Origin: Lateolabrax maculatus
Taxonomy: Eukaryota > Chordata > Actinopteri > Acropomatiformes > Lateolabracidae
DNA: 64,000 nt
Assembly: GCA_031216445.1 (NCBI GenBank)
Contig: CM062200.1
Location: forward strand, 6,151,501-6,215,500
Direction of reading: 5' to 3'
The position numbers and the translations under genes are program-made. Each line of letters starts with the position of its first letter. Within the stretch, counting starts at the first letter, position 1. The notes beneath the pieces are model-generated. The model worked only from the letters and a program-made list of their open reading frames with translations. It searched no databases and had not been told where the DNA came from. This document shows positions 34,142 through 45,223 of this stretch, in pieces.

Positions 34142-36604
34142 GTAAGACATTAAAGAAGTGAAAATGTGTGAAGGCATCGATAAAACCCAAAGAAATCCCA
34201 CTCACACATGCCTTGAGTGTTTGTGGATTATCTAGCGCCGATGGTCACTGCGTTGTCAAATAGTTCTGGATCCTCTTTCAGTACAAGAAGACGGTTACAG
34301 TTAAATTAATTTGATTCCTGTGGTCAGCACATTTTGGCAGCAGGAGAAACCCCTGTCTGTGGTCTGTTGAGGCCTCTGTAACTAGATGAATTAATGAATG
34401 ACGGAATCAGTAGCAAATGCTCGACTTTGTGTTTGTTTTCTTAAAAGTCACAGTACTTGCCCAACAAAAGCGTCACATCATTTATAGTTTGATAGTTATA
34501 TTGTGGATTTACAGTTTCTGGAATAAATTGTTAATTTAAATATCAATTAAACCAAATCTGAATCATGACAACCAGCTGGAGTATGACTTTCCTGCTCCAC
34601 CACCAGCTCCTACCGAACACTGTGGTAGGTGAGGAATGTGGCCCTCTGCGGTGGAGTTTTTAGTCTGTGGGTATGGATGTATGTGTGTATTTGAGAATGT
34701 GCTTACTGATGCCCTTCCTCCCCAGCTGTCCCTTTGAGATTTATCTGGAGCTAAAACAGGCTGGCCGTGGGGGACAGCAGCGCCTCTTCACTCAGAGAAG
34801 CGGTAACAGGACCCAGGCCCTTGCGCTGCTCCTGTAGTTGCCATCAGCTCAGCCACCATCTTGCATTTCCCAGAACATCCCAAAACTCCTGTAATCTCCA
34901 GTGTTTAATCCACTGCCACTGACTCACATTAATCACAAGAGAAAAGCTATTTGAGTGCAAATCTGTGTGTGTGTGTGTGTGTGTGTGTTCGTGCTGGTGC
35001 ACTTGTATGCATGTCTTGCGCTGATGACAGTCCCACTCACCACAGCGCTATAGAACATGGGTTCATAAAAATAGCTCGCACAGGACTGAATCCCAGGCTA
35101 GGAAATGAGGTTCAATTACAGCGGATGAGAAGCAATTACATTAACTGTCTCCCTGTAGACGGGCCCTCCAGCTTTTTTTCTTGTACTGGGACTCACCTCC
35201 AGCCTTACATAATTGCTTTCGACCTGTGCAATACAGTGACATACTGCCACCCCCCATCTGAGTAGTTAGTCAAGAGAGACACTAGCTGCCACCGGGAATT
35301 AGTGTCCTCAACGGTATGTGGGGGCTATACACAATGTTTAAGGTGTACTTAACTTAATTAGGGAAGCGAGTGAGGTTCCGCTGGAGCTTAAGAATTTGGG
35401 ATGTGACGTGCAACTTCATCGTACACGAATATATCTTGGAAATCAATTTAGAGTTCCCCAAGAAATATTCTTAGTAAAGTCTAACAGTTTTGTTGTATCA
35501 CATTTCACTGCCTGTCAGTGTCTTGTTGCTATATCTGTCATGCTGTCTGCAGGACCCCTGAGTGACCAAATACATTTAATCATTTGGGGAATAATTCTTA
35601 ATGATTTGTTAAGTCATTCTTACAGTATAAGATTGACAAATCCATTTATAGAGCATTTTAAAAAAATAAATGTTGAAGAAAATGCTTTAAAGAAAGTTAA
35701 CAAAACAATTAATAGTAAGTGTAATACACAAAGTAAAAGTCACTTTATTACCCAAAATAGAGTTAACCTATTTTATATTTGGTGTTTAACACAAATGTTT
35801 CAATTTTTTCCCAAAAAACAAACAAAAAAAAAAAAGTCTCACTCTTCGTATTTCAGAACAGCAACTGCAAGCAAAAGCTAATGTGAAATTACCCAGAATC
35901 CATTGTTATAGTCCACTTCCGATTTATTATAAATCTGCTCAACTTTTAAATGTGAATTAATAGATTTTTTTTGCCACTTGGGGGCAGTGTAACAAGCTGT
36001 AAACCAAGTCCAAAAATAAACAAAATACGTTGTTTGTAACAGTAACTGTAACCTCTAGAACAACACATAGAAGCTTTTTCTGATACTGTAACTTCCAAAA
36101 CATTACCAATCATTGAAAAAAAATCGGTTTTATGGTGTGACAACACAATAGTCAAGGTTTGCTTAGGTTTAGGAACAAAAACGACATGAGTAGGTTAGGG
36201 AAACATTGTGGTTTGGGTTCAAATGACTTTGTGAGGGGACCTTCGTTGTCATGGTCATGATGAAAAAAAAAAACAAGGTTCACTGCCGGTTGAATATGGG
36301 AGATGAACAGCAGTTTCCTGTGTTATAGTCCAATGTTTTATTGAACCATCCATCCATCCGACCTCCTCCCTATGCGGACTTTGTCACCTGACTTCCTCCT
36401 TCACATAAAAACTACGGCTGAGGCGCTGTCATTTGGACGTAAACACAGTTTATGTTGTCTTGTGGTACTTGCTGAGACAACTAATGCTGTCATTCCTCTT
36501 GGGAGGACAGTCCCCTGTAAACACAGCACTAAAACATTATCACCTTATAACAGTTGCCTGTGTAAACCCTCCAGCACATATGAAGCAACATTGCTATGGA
36601 TTCA

Positions 36605-36690
36605 TGTTACTGAACACAAATCCAATATTCACTCTCCTTTTAGCTCCGGTTTTGGTCCCCACCAACTTCTGAGGAAATATCTGGCTCTAA
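36605..36690. repeat. Interspersed repeat, family C, copy 2 (fragment)
   Basis: ACAAATCCAATATTCACTCT, CCTTTTAGCTC and CCCCACCAACTTCTGAGGAA match the family C copies at 32490 and 54065. Confidence 0.6.
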
Positions 36691-37613
36691 CGGGTGAAAT
36701 ACATGTGGCACGAACCAGACAGGTCACAAAATTGGAGCTGGGCTTTTCACCTGCTACACAGATTCCGTCTTTGTAACATGTGGTTGCGTGCCAGCAGTGT
36801 TTTCTGAGGAGATTTGAAGTAAGATACTTTGGAAAACGAGAATTGTGGCGAGGACCTCCCACTCCTAACAAGTTTGCATCCCTCCTGTTGGCTAAATTGC
36901 CAGTATTTTTCCACATAGATGATTGGTTTCATTGTGTCCATACTGAGATTAAGTGATAATGCAGGTGGTTATGCAGGGTTTGGAAGCAAAAATCGTTTTA
37001 ACCACAGGATCATGGGCACACAATGATTTGATTTATTTATTTTAATGTGCAATTTAAAAATCCCACAATGCTGCTCTGCTGCATCGCATTGCCTCTGGTA
37101 CAATGAAGTATTTATTTTAATAAAAATTTAAACAGCTGGCTTTGGTAAAACCAAAACAATGAACAATGAGGTGATAATTCTCTGTGGGTTTTTCACGACA
37201 ATCAAAATCTTTTACAATACACCTAATCATTTCATCTAATGTTCAATAAAAAGATTGATTAGCGAAGCTTTACATTTTAAAAACTAATCTTTAACTGAAA
37301 CTTGTCTATTTCTATTGAGCCTGAAAGTTAATTTTTGACCTTGGAAGTAGTTTGACATAAGATTTTTAACTTAAGGATGGAGTTTTAGCATACTCCATCT
37401 GCTGATGAAGACCATGAGATGCAGTCAAAAGATCCAGAAAAAGCTAGTTAGGGGACCCTGAGTTAAATTTTTGTGATTTTTGTTTCTCTTTCTAGACTGT
37501 ATGGGTGTTTTTTCCTTTCTGTATAAAGTAGCTGCAAGGATTTGTCTGAAAATTGGTAAAAGGAACAATTCACTGATGTTGAAGTAATGATTTCTCTGTT
37601 CTGTCCTTCAGCC

Positions 37614-37695
37614 ATGTCACTCACAACTCCTGCCCCTTCTAACAAGAGGAAGGCCAACAAGATCATCACTGACCTGTCCAACATCACCCAGAATG
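37614..37695 (+). CDS. MYOZ1: MYOZ1 coding exon 1 (residues 1-27)
   Basis: The exon is preceded by an acceptor (CTGTCCTTCAG, first base 37612), so the ATG lies three bases into a spliced exon. It encodes MSLTTPAPSNKRKANKIITD and then LSNITQN, matching the mammalian PAPNKKRK..KLI..L start. The donor is AATG|GTAAAA, phase 1. Confidence 0.9.
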
Positions 37696-40600
37696 GTAAA
37701 ACACACACAAACAAACAGCAAAAACATTCACATACCAATCGACATGTAAACACGAAAACATTTTGCCGGTCATCTTCATCCGCATTCCTTGAAGACGTTC
37801 CTGTATCTCCTGTGTGATCTGATTATCCAGTCCAGTAAATGTCAAATCCATTTGTAAGTTTCGCCTCGTGGTGTCTGCTCTCTGCAGTCTCTGTGTGTAA
37901 ATTGAACCGCCTGGGTGTCAATCATTGCGTGTGGTCTTATGATACTACAATTAAATAAATCACACACACTTCTTCCAAGCAGTAACACAATATCTAACAT
38001 GCATGCGGCATCTCCTGGAGGGATGTGGGTCATTATCAGATGGCAGAGAAGCAACAAATCTGTCACCATTAGAGGCAAAACAAAATACCAGACGGTGATT
38101 TAGCTCCCACTATATTTGTTTGAGGCTGTAAGTAAGCGGAGTGAAGACTGAAGTGGAATCAATGCAACTTGAAAAATGTGGCAAATACTTCACACTGTGG
38201 CAGCAAATGAAAAATGTATTTAGTTTGTTATTTTACCGATATCTTAACATCTAAGTGGTCATAATGTGATGTATTAATATGCTATACTTTTTTTATATGG
38301 TAATTGTTGTGCTCTTTGCTTTGTGGCGCTACATTAGCTATGGCTGCTCATGTTATGCACCACAGTATTTTCCAAATTTGGGGATTTTTTTCACATTTTT
38401 ACCATCTGTTCAAATTCTTGCTGACTGAAATATTTCACAGCTACTGGATGGATTACCAACTTTCTGTACAGACACTAATGTTTCCTGAAGATTAATTCTG
38501 ATCACTCTGGTGATCACCTGACATTTTTTCTCCAGTGCCGCCATGAGGTTGACACTTTTGTTTACTTGGTGCATAATTACTTTTATAAACACCAACCACC
38601 ATATATTCTCTGCCAACCTCTGAGCATGCAATCTGCAAGTGTCTGTGCACATGTGTATGTCATTCAACAATCTGTTGATGTCTTTCCCCGTTTGTGGCCT
38701 TTGCTGTTTTCGCTACCACTCCTTCTGCTGTCACATCTGCAGCCACATCTGTATCTCTCAACCCGTTTATTTTCAGTGAGTCAGTCATTCAGGAGCTTAT
38801 CCTGCTTATCCCTTATTTTGCTCCAGTTAATGCCCACTCATCTATCCATCATCCCTGCCACCATGTTATTTGTCCCATGCCTCTGTCCGTCTCTGTGTTG
38901 TCCGTCTGTCCACCCTCTGCCACTGTCAGTCCGTCCAGTTTCCTCCCAGTCAGCAGCCAGCTCCAGTTTCACATTCTTCTGAATTAACACTCTAATCAAT
39001 ATCCCCATGGGAGAGTTCGCTCTGCTCAGCAGCCTCAATTATTCTCTCTCTCTCCCACACACACACACCCCACACACACACACACATTTAACACACACCT
39101 ACTTGAAGAAGTCTGATTTATGAGGTACTCCTAACAGCTTTATAGATGTGTTCGTGCGTGTGTGTGTGTGTGTGTATGTGTGTGTTGGTTTATGGCTGGA
39201 CTCCAGGTGTTATGAGTGATATCAGAGTGTATGTGGTGGATGAGAAGAGTGTTTTATGAGGAGCTCTGTGGAGCAGTAAAAGCCATCAGATCTCTCCATC
39301 ACTGAAAGAGAAGAGGGAAGGCAGTGAGGTAGTGTGTTATAGGGATTTCCCTCCATAAACAGTTCGACCAGAAAACCTGATGTGGCATTCCCCAGTGCCC
39401 TTTTCTTCCATATTGCTTTGGCCTAGTAACCCCTACAACTCCCCTGGTTTCACACATACATCGTCCAACTCCGTACAACAGGTTTCAACTCTAATTCATC
39501 ACAACAAGGGTAGTATGGAAGCCAGAGGATAAAAATACGCCCTTTAAAGTCCTTTACAGTGCATCCCTCATTCAATATCTGACATATGGAAGGTAAACCC
39601 ACCTTTTAATTTGCTAAATGGATTTAGCTGGAAAGAGAGAGAGTGTATACCACCTGCGCCAAGGTTTTTAATAACCAAAAAATGCTTAGAATTTGTAAGG
39701 CTGCACAGTGATAAATTATTATGGTATACATGAGCCAAATTTATTTCGTTCAAGTCAGTGCAGCAGTTCATGAGAAAATAGAAAAAAATGTTTTACAAAT
39801 GTCTTTTAATGTTAACAAATAGCTCATATTCTTTAAAGGAATTGTTTGATATTGTGGGAGATAGGCTCATTAGGTTTCTTGCAGAGGGTTACATGACACA
39901 ATCAATGTCACTCTCATAGTTGTCTGTTAAGTATGAAACTAAACTTAACTTAGCATAAACTTGCAGTTTCCACCTGTGTCCAGTCTTTATGTTAGGCTAT
40001 GTTACACAGCTGCTGGTGGTAGCTTCGTACTTACTGTACAGAAACGCGAATGCTATCAATCTTCTCATATAACTCTCAACCAAGAAAGTGAATAAGGATA
40101 TTTCCAAAAAATGTTGAACTATTCCATTAAAATATTCTTGAATTTGCACCAAAATGTTTCCTTGGCCCATGCCCAAATTTTCCACCAGCATGTCTGCAGG
40201 ATTGCCCATCTCCTGAGTTTTTCTTTTTTCCTTTTTAAAATAACAGAAATCTTGACTTCATAGTATATTACATTGCCACAGGATGTAGTATCAAACAGGG
40301 TAAACCATGACAATCTCCCTTCTACCTTTTCTCTGCATACACCCACCTGTATTTCCATATTAAGTCCCTTCATTGTGTCCTCCTCCTCTTCCTTTCTCTT
40401 CGTGTCAGATGATGAGTCAGACCCCGAGGCCTCCGAGTTCGACCTGGGCACCAAGATCAAGACGCCCAAGGACGTGATGCTGGAGGAGCTCTCCCTGCTC
40501 AACAACAAGGGCTCCAAGATGTTCAAGAAGAGGCAGCAGAGGGTGGAGAAGTTCATCGTGACCAACGAGAACAAGGTAAGAGTGAAGAAGAGTGTGTGTG

Positions 40601-43163
40601 TGTGTGCGTATATGTTGTGTGAACGTGTGTGTACTGATCGGACTATAACTTCTTTTGTCTTCCAGCAGAATCTCCAGAACCTGCTGATGTCCCCTCCCCC
40701 TGTTCCACCAAAGCCTGAGACGCCAAAGGCAGAAAGTAGGCTCACAGATGCACTTTTTATACTTTCTGTCCCTTGTTCATTTTTAAAATGCTTTCTTTCT
40801 GTTAAGATTTTGCTTTTAATCTCTCTGGTTGCCCCCCCTTTTTTTTCTTCCCTGGCCCTGTGCGTCTCAGTTGTGGAGGTGACGGTGAATGGGGAGGAGG
40901 AGAAGGAGAAGAAGAAGGAGGAGTATGTACGCATCTACGTATCGCCATGGGAACGGGCCATGAAGGGCAACGAGGAGCTGACAGCCACCATGAAGAGCTG
41001 CATGCCGGGACCCATCCAGATGCACCCAGAACTGCCTCTGTACAAGAGCTTCAACAGGTACACACTGAATTAATTTATCCATAGTTTTTTTCAATTAATC
41101 GTCTATAAAGTGTCCGAAAAAACGCACCATTGGATGTGAAAACAGTACAGTTATAGCTTCAGTGTACCATGGCCTCAGGTGACATTTTGAAATGATTTTG
41201 AATTTTTTTAAACCCAATGATATTCAGTTTACAATGATATAAAACATAGAAAAGCAGCAAATCTTCAGATCTGAGAAGCTGGAAACAGAAAGTTTAAACA
41301 AATAATCACTTATCAAAATTGTTGTTTTTGATTCAGCTAATCACACACACAGATTTTACAATTCCTAACCCCTAACCCTAAATGTATTTCCAATGCAAAA
41401 ATGTGTTTTCAATAAAATTAACTTTGAATTGAAAGTTATGGGACATTATGTTGACACTACTTTTATATTAGCTCACATTTATTCACTCCACAGATGCTTT
41501 TGTCCAAACAATATATATTTATGTGATTGTGTTCCAACACTTTCCAACTTACTTTATTTCTGTTTCTGTAGTTTTAATGTATAACTATGTCCATATACTT
41601 CCTTGAGGGGTTATTGTGGAATGAAGAAAAAAAAGAAAGAAAAGGAAAGTCTAAAATTTACACCTGGTAATAGTTGCCTGGTAAATGGCCACGTCTTTAA
41701 AACTCCATGGCAACAGTTTGTAATGCGGGCTTTCTGTTTATAGTTTGTAGTCTGTAAACTCAAGCTGAGATACTTGGGTGATTTCTCAGACTTCACAGAA
41801 CTCCTCAACAGCCAGTAGACGTTATAAGTATTATCTGTGACCAGTAAACGGACTTTGACATGTCAAATTAGTGGAGTGCTCCTTTAATAAAACAAAACGT
41901 CATGATTGCTGAGATATAAACCAGGACATACAACCCAAACTGTACAGAGGAAATACAAGTAGGTAGAAAATAAAAGTACTATTAAATAAAAGTAATATAG
42001 TGCTATAACTGCAGCACCAGTCTCAGCCCAGATCACCATGACAACCAGCAGTTTGCTGTTTCATCCGCAGTGAAAGCCGCTTCCTTCCTGGCTGTGTTTC
42101 CATGGCTTTATACAGCAGCGATACAGACTTCACATACTGTAGCACATCACTGACATTTAGAAATGTACCATTACACTTACCACTTAGACGTCATTTCGGT
42201 CCAGATGTAATTATATTAATCTTATTTGAACCCCACATCCCCGTCCGTTGTAATACTGTTAATGGTTGTTGTGGACCCTGGTAAGAGCAGCTGTATCCTT
42301 TGTAATTACTAATTGGTCTAAATAAGCAATAAACAACAAGCCACGGACGAATTATGAGCCAGCGGGCACCTGGGCACAGATACGTGAAAAGTCCCCCCGC
42401 CCCTCCTATTGTACATAGGAACAAGATACCCAGACTGAAGAGACACAAAACAACTACAGTAACATTTTGCAGTGAACAAGAAATCTAGGATTATCAGAGA
42501 AACAAAAAATTACTTAGAAATGTTGTCTGTAGTTGTGTTGTGTCTCTTTGTGGATGTTTTGAGCCTATTTGTGGTCGTTTTGCATCTGTTTGTTGTCATT
42601 TTGCATCCATTACTGGCTGATTTGTGCCATTTTGTGGTAGTTTTGTGTCTCTTTTTGTTTCATTTTTTGTCACTTTATAGTAATTTTTTTCCCTTTGTGG
42701 TTGTTTTGCATCTCTTTGTAGTCGTTTTGTATCTCTCGTTGGTTGTCTTGTGTCTCTTTGTGGTTGTTTTGTGTAGTCGTTTGACTGACTTTCCAACAAG
42801 AAACGTTAACTGTCACTTCATACACAGGCTCTGACCACTTGGACCCCTGGGCTTGTGCCTGGACCATCATTTGTAAAAAATCGTATTAAATGCAGTATGC
42901 CTCCTATTTCTTAATCGTTTCTCCCCAGAACTGCGCTGCCGTTCGGCGGCTTCGACAAGGCACCCAAGATGCTGACCTTTGAACTCCCAGATCTCAACAT
43001 TGACAACGAGGACCCGGATTCTCTGAACTCCCTGCAGGCAGACATCCGCTCACGCCCCTCATTCAACCGCACGCCCATCGGCTGGATCTGCAGCGAGGAC
43101 AACTCACACATCCACATGGACCTGGACACCATGCCCTTTGACGGAGAGACAGATGACCTGTGA
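37614..43163 (+). CDS. MYOZ1: MYOZ1, myozenin-1 (calsarcin-2/FATZ-1), Z-disc protein
   Basis: The coding exons are 37614-37695, 40409-40575, 40666-40735, 40871-41057 and 42929-43163, giving 246 residues. Myozenins sit in the Z-disc, bind alpha-actinin, filamin C, telethonin and ZASP/LDB3, and tether calcineurin. Visible family features are the leader with PAPSNKRKANKII (7-19), DVMLEELSLLNNKGSKMFKK (49-68) and RVEKF (72-76), a Pro-rich PPPVPPKPETPK (93-104), YVSPWERAM (129-137), YKSFNRTALPFGGF (164-177), RPSFNRTPIGW, and the C-terminal pentapeptide ETDDL (242-246). ETDDL fits the E-[ST]-[DE]-[DE]-[VL] PDZ ligand of FATZ and myotilin proteins for Enigma-family PDZ domains. Human MYOZ1 has about 299 residues; the Gly-rich middle of the mammalian protein is missing here. 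The neighbours SYNPO2L and USP54 support MYOZ1 rather than MYOZ2. Confidence 0.94.
38410..38575. repeat. Interspersed repeat, family B, copy 3
   Basis: CTACTGGATGGATTACCAAC, then TTCTGTACAGACACTAATGT, CACTCTGGTGATCACCTGAC and CGCCATGAGGTTGACACTTT match the family B wording of the copies at 26020 and 32060. Confidence 0.65.
39825..40140. repeat. Interspersed repeat, family A, copy 3
   Basis: It begins TTCTTTAAAGGAATTGTTTG and ends TGAACTATTCCATTAAA, with TCCAGTCTTTATGTTAGGCT and AACCAAGAAAGTGAATAAGG inside. It is in the middle of MYOZ1 intron 1, ending about 270 bases before exon 2. Confidence 0.7.
40409..40575 (+). CDS. MYOZ1: MYOZ1 coding exon 2 (residues 28-83)
   Basis: The acceptor is TTCGTGTCAG and the donor AACAAG|GTAAGA. 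It holds the most conserved myozenin block, PKDVMLEELSLLNNKGSKMF, then KKRQQRVEKF. The codons are strikingly GC-ended (for example CTGGAGGAGCTC) compared with the AT-rich surroundings. Confidence 0.95.
40666..40735 (+). CDS. MYOZ1: MYOZ1 coding exon 3 (residues 84-106)
   Basis: A 70-base exon between short introns (90 and 135 bases). The acceptor is a NAGNAG (TTCCAGCAG), so the exon may start at 40666 or 40669, adding or dropping one Gln. It encodes the Pro-rich PPPVPPKPETPKAE segment. The donor is GAAA|GTAGGC, phase 1. Confidence 0.85.
40871..41057 (+). CDS. MYOZ1: MYOZ1 coding exon 4 (residues 107-168)
   Basis: The acceptor is TGCGTCTCAG and the donor AACAG|GTACAC, phase 2. A very acidic and basic run (EEEKEKKKEE) leads into YVRIYVSPWERAM, the conserved SPWERAM block of myozenins, and ends in YKSFN. 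The mammalian Gly-rich spacer before this block is absent. Confidence 0.93.
41058..42928 (+). other. MYOZ1 intron 4
   Basis: This 1.87-kb intron carries a degenerate TTTTGTG-type minisatellite at 42520-42790 near its 3' end. The rest is AT-rich with no recognised exon. Confidence 0.6.
42520..42790 (+). repeat. Degenerate minisatellite, about 21-base unit
   Basis: Repeated variants of TTTGTGGTCGTTTTGCATCT follow each other about a dozen times with substitutions. It lies 140 bases before the last MYOZ1 exon. Many teleost genomes carry arrays of this wording. Confidence 0.85.
42929..43163 (+). CDS. MYOZ1: MYOZ1 coding exon 5 (residues 169-246)
   Basis: The acceptor is TTTCTCCCCAG; the stop is TGA at 43161-43163. 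It encodes RTALPFGGFDKAPKMLTFEL, RPSFNRTPIGWICSEDNSH and the terminal DGETDDL, aligning with PYGGY.KASKRMTFQMP, RPSFNRTPIPW and DGETEEL of mammalian MYOZ1. Confidence 0.95.
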
Positions 43164-43600
43164 ACACGCATGCACACACAAGCATACATACAGGACATGT
43201 AGCCTGAGACACACACACACATCAAAGTACATGCAAAGGAACTCATAAACACACACATAAGAAAAGTACACCTTCACATGAGTATATACATGAGAGCATT
43301 GGGCACAGTTCATAATTTACACCACATACACTGACTCCCATGAACACATGTTGAAATGTTCTTAAATTACATGGAAACAAAATGAAGAAAATTTATTTTA
43401 AAGTGTCTTGAAATTATTTGAAAAGTACAAAGTCTCTCCCCTGGTCTCCTGTGTGCTTTCTTATCTTTTCCTCCCTAACTATGAATGAGTCTTACTTTCA
43501 TTTTGCATACTCTGAGCTAATGTGAGACCTGTGTGAATAGATATAGATGAGCACTCTGCACTCTTAAAACAATGTATTTATGCAATAAAGTTCCCCTTTA
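43164..43600 (+). other. MYOZ1: MYOZ1 3' untranslated region
   Basis: An AATAAA signal at 43584-43589 (TGCAATAAAGTTCC) follows the stop by 420 bases, with T/G-rich sequence after it. The 3'UTR starts with a CA-rich stretch. Confidence 0.75.
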
Positions 43601-43719
43601 CAGAATGTCTGCCTGCCTCTCATGTTAACACTGCATCTGCTAGTCTTGGAAAACTGTTATTAAAAAGGACAAAATCTTATTATAAAAAAGCATTACTTAT
43701 TTTTAACAAAATTATTTCA

Positions 43720-44075
43720 ACTCAAGGTCCACTTACTAGCTCCTTCTGGAGCTTACAACTGAAGTTTGCTCAGTTTTAATCATGTCTTTGATGATACAGA
43801 CAATCCACCTACCAGCATTGGTAACGCTCACTTATTAACACATTATTTCCCAATTATTAAATCTGTATACTTGGATAATTGGGTTTTATTTCCTGGACTA
43901 TTTCTTGGCCGGGAACAGTCCCTGTGGGCCAAGCCAGGCTAACAGTTTCCCCCCGTTTCCAGTCTTTGTGCTAAGCTAGGCTAACCGACTGGTGACTGTC
44001 ACTTCATATTTACTCTCGGCCAGAAAGCGAATAAGGGTATTTCCCAAAATGTCAAACTATTTCTGTAAATGCCTC
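43720..44075. repeat. Interspersed repeat, family A, copy 4
   Basis: GGACTATTTCTTGGCCGGGA, TTTCCAGTCTTTGTGCTAAG and GCCAGAAAGCGAATAAGGGT with the end AAAATGTCAAACTATTTCTG identify family A. It lies between the MYOZ1 polyadenylation signal and the USP54 promoter island. Confidence 0.7.
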
Positions 44076-44499
44076 CCGGCTCCAGTTTCTCGTTGCTCTC
44101 ATTGTACCTGCACAGAGGCAGACGTACAGCTAAGAACATGGACAACAAAGCTGCACAAAGCTGTAAACATTTATTAACTATTATGTACATACAAGTAGCC
44201 TGGGTGAAAAAAGATGAATATAAAAACTACATATGCCTTAATAAACAATACAACAACGAACAAACACAATATATACAAGTCAGACTGTTTCTGTAAATTG
44301 TAAAAAAAAAGAATACAACAGTGCAATGCTAAAGAGTGCAAATATGCTGGAATAAATATTAATAATGAATGTAACAGGTTGATTTTTATACATAATAGGT
44401 GGATACATGGGCCTACAGTGTCTGCAGGTATACACGTGCAGCACTCTTAGATTGATAGATGTTGTGTTGCTTTTCAGCACTTTCTCTCAGCTCAGTGGG

Positions 44500-45180
44500 A
44501 TTAAAAATATGACTGCCAAACTAAACAATGTCCCCACGACCTCTCTCACCCGCTCTATGAATAGCTGCGCTCAGGCTGGGGCTCTAAACTGGCGCTGGCA
44601 CTTCTCCAGCGATCGCAATTAAACAGATGTCCTCTGCATGTCGCTGACAGCAGGAGACATCTGACGGAGGAGGAGGAGGAGGAGGAGGAGGAGAGGAGCC
44701 CGAGACGAAACGAGGAGAGAGATGCTCCAACAGGTAAGAGGCCACGCCGCCGGCCGCGCGATGACATCACCGCCATCCCCGCGCTCCTTTCGCCTCGCGC
44801 CCACAAGGCGGCGGCACCGGGCCGATCATCACCGGCTGATCAAAACCGCTACGTCACACACACACACACACACACACACACAGATATACGCGCGCGCCCC
44901 ACCGGAGAGCCGGAAAGATGGCACGGTATCGCGAGAGCGGCGTGCCGCGACCGCAGCGCTGGATGGCGCTGGTGGGGGCTGGATGCGCCCACGGCTCGCC
45001 CTCTCTCCCGTTAAATCACACGGCAGGACACGCGATCGGACGGAGACCGGCGGCGACAGCACCCGGGGTGAGTACAGACCCGCACACGCTCCGCACCGAC
45101 CGCACGGGCAGCATGGCGGCCAGAGAGGCCGGGGGGGGGGGGGGAGACACACACACGCATGTGACAGAGTATACCATCAG

Positions 45181-45223
<43 letters not shown>

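Larger units (their letters stand above)
30601..37611. other. SYNPO2L-MYOZ1 intergenic region and possible MYOZ1 5' exon/intron
   Basis: This 7-kb stretch is AT-rich and repeat-bearing: (CA)n at 31554-31600, family B at 32060-32430, family C at 32490-32700 and 36605-36690, a B-box-like fragment at 32735-32835 and (TG)n at 34964-34988. Apart from the possible untranslated exon ending at 34141, no gene was seen. Confidence 0.5.
37696..40408 (+). other. MYOZ1 intron 1
   Basis: This 2.7-kb intron holds a family B repeat (38410-38575), short CA/TG runs near 39055-39085 and 39159-39185, and a family A repeat (39825-40140). No exon was recognised in it. Confidence 0.6.

Noticed and set aside
40119..40934. 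A 271-residue open frame on the minus strand over MYOZ1 exons 2-4.
   Set aside because: It runs antisense through true exons, introns and a repeat without conserved motifs.
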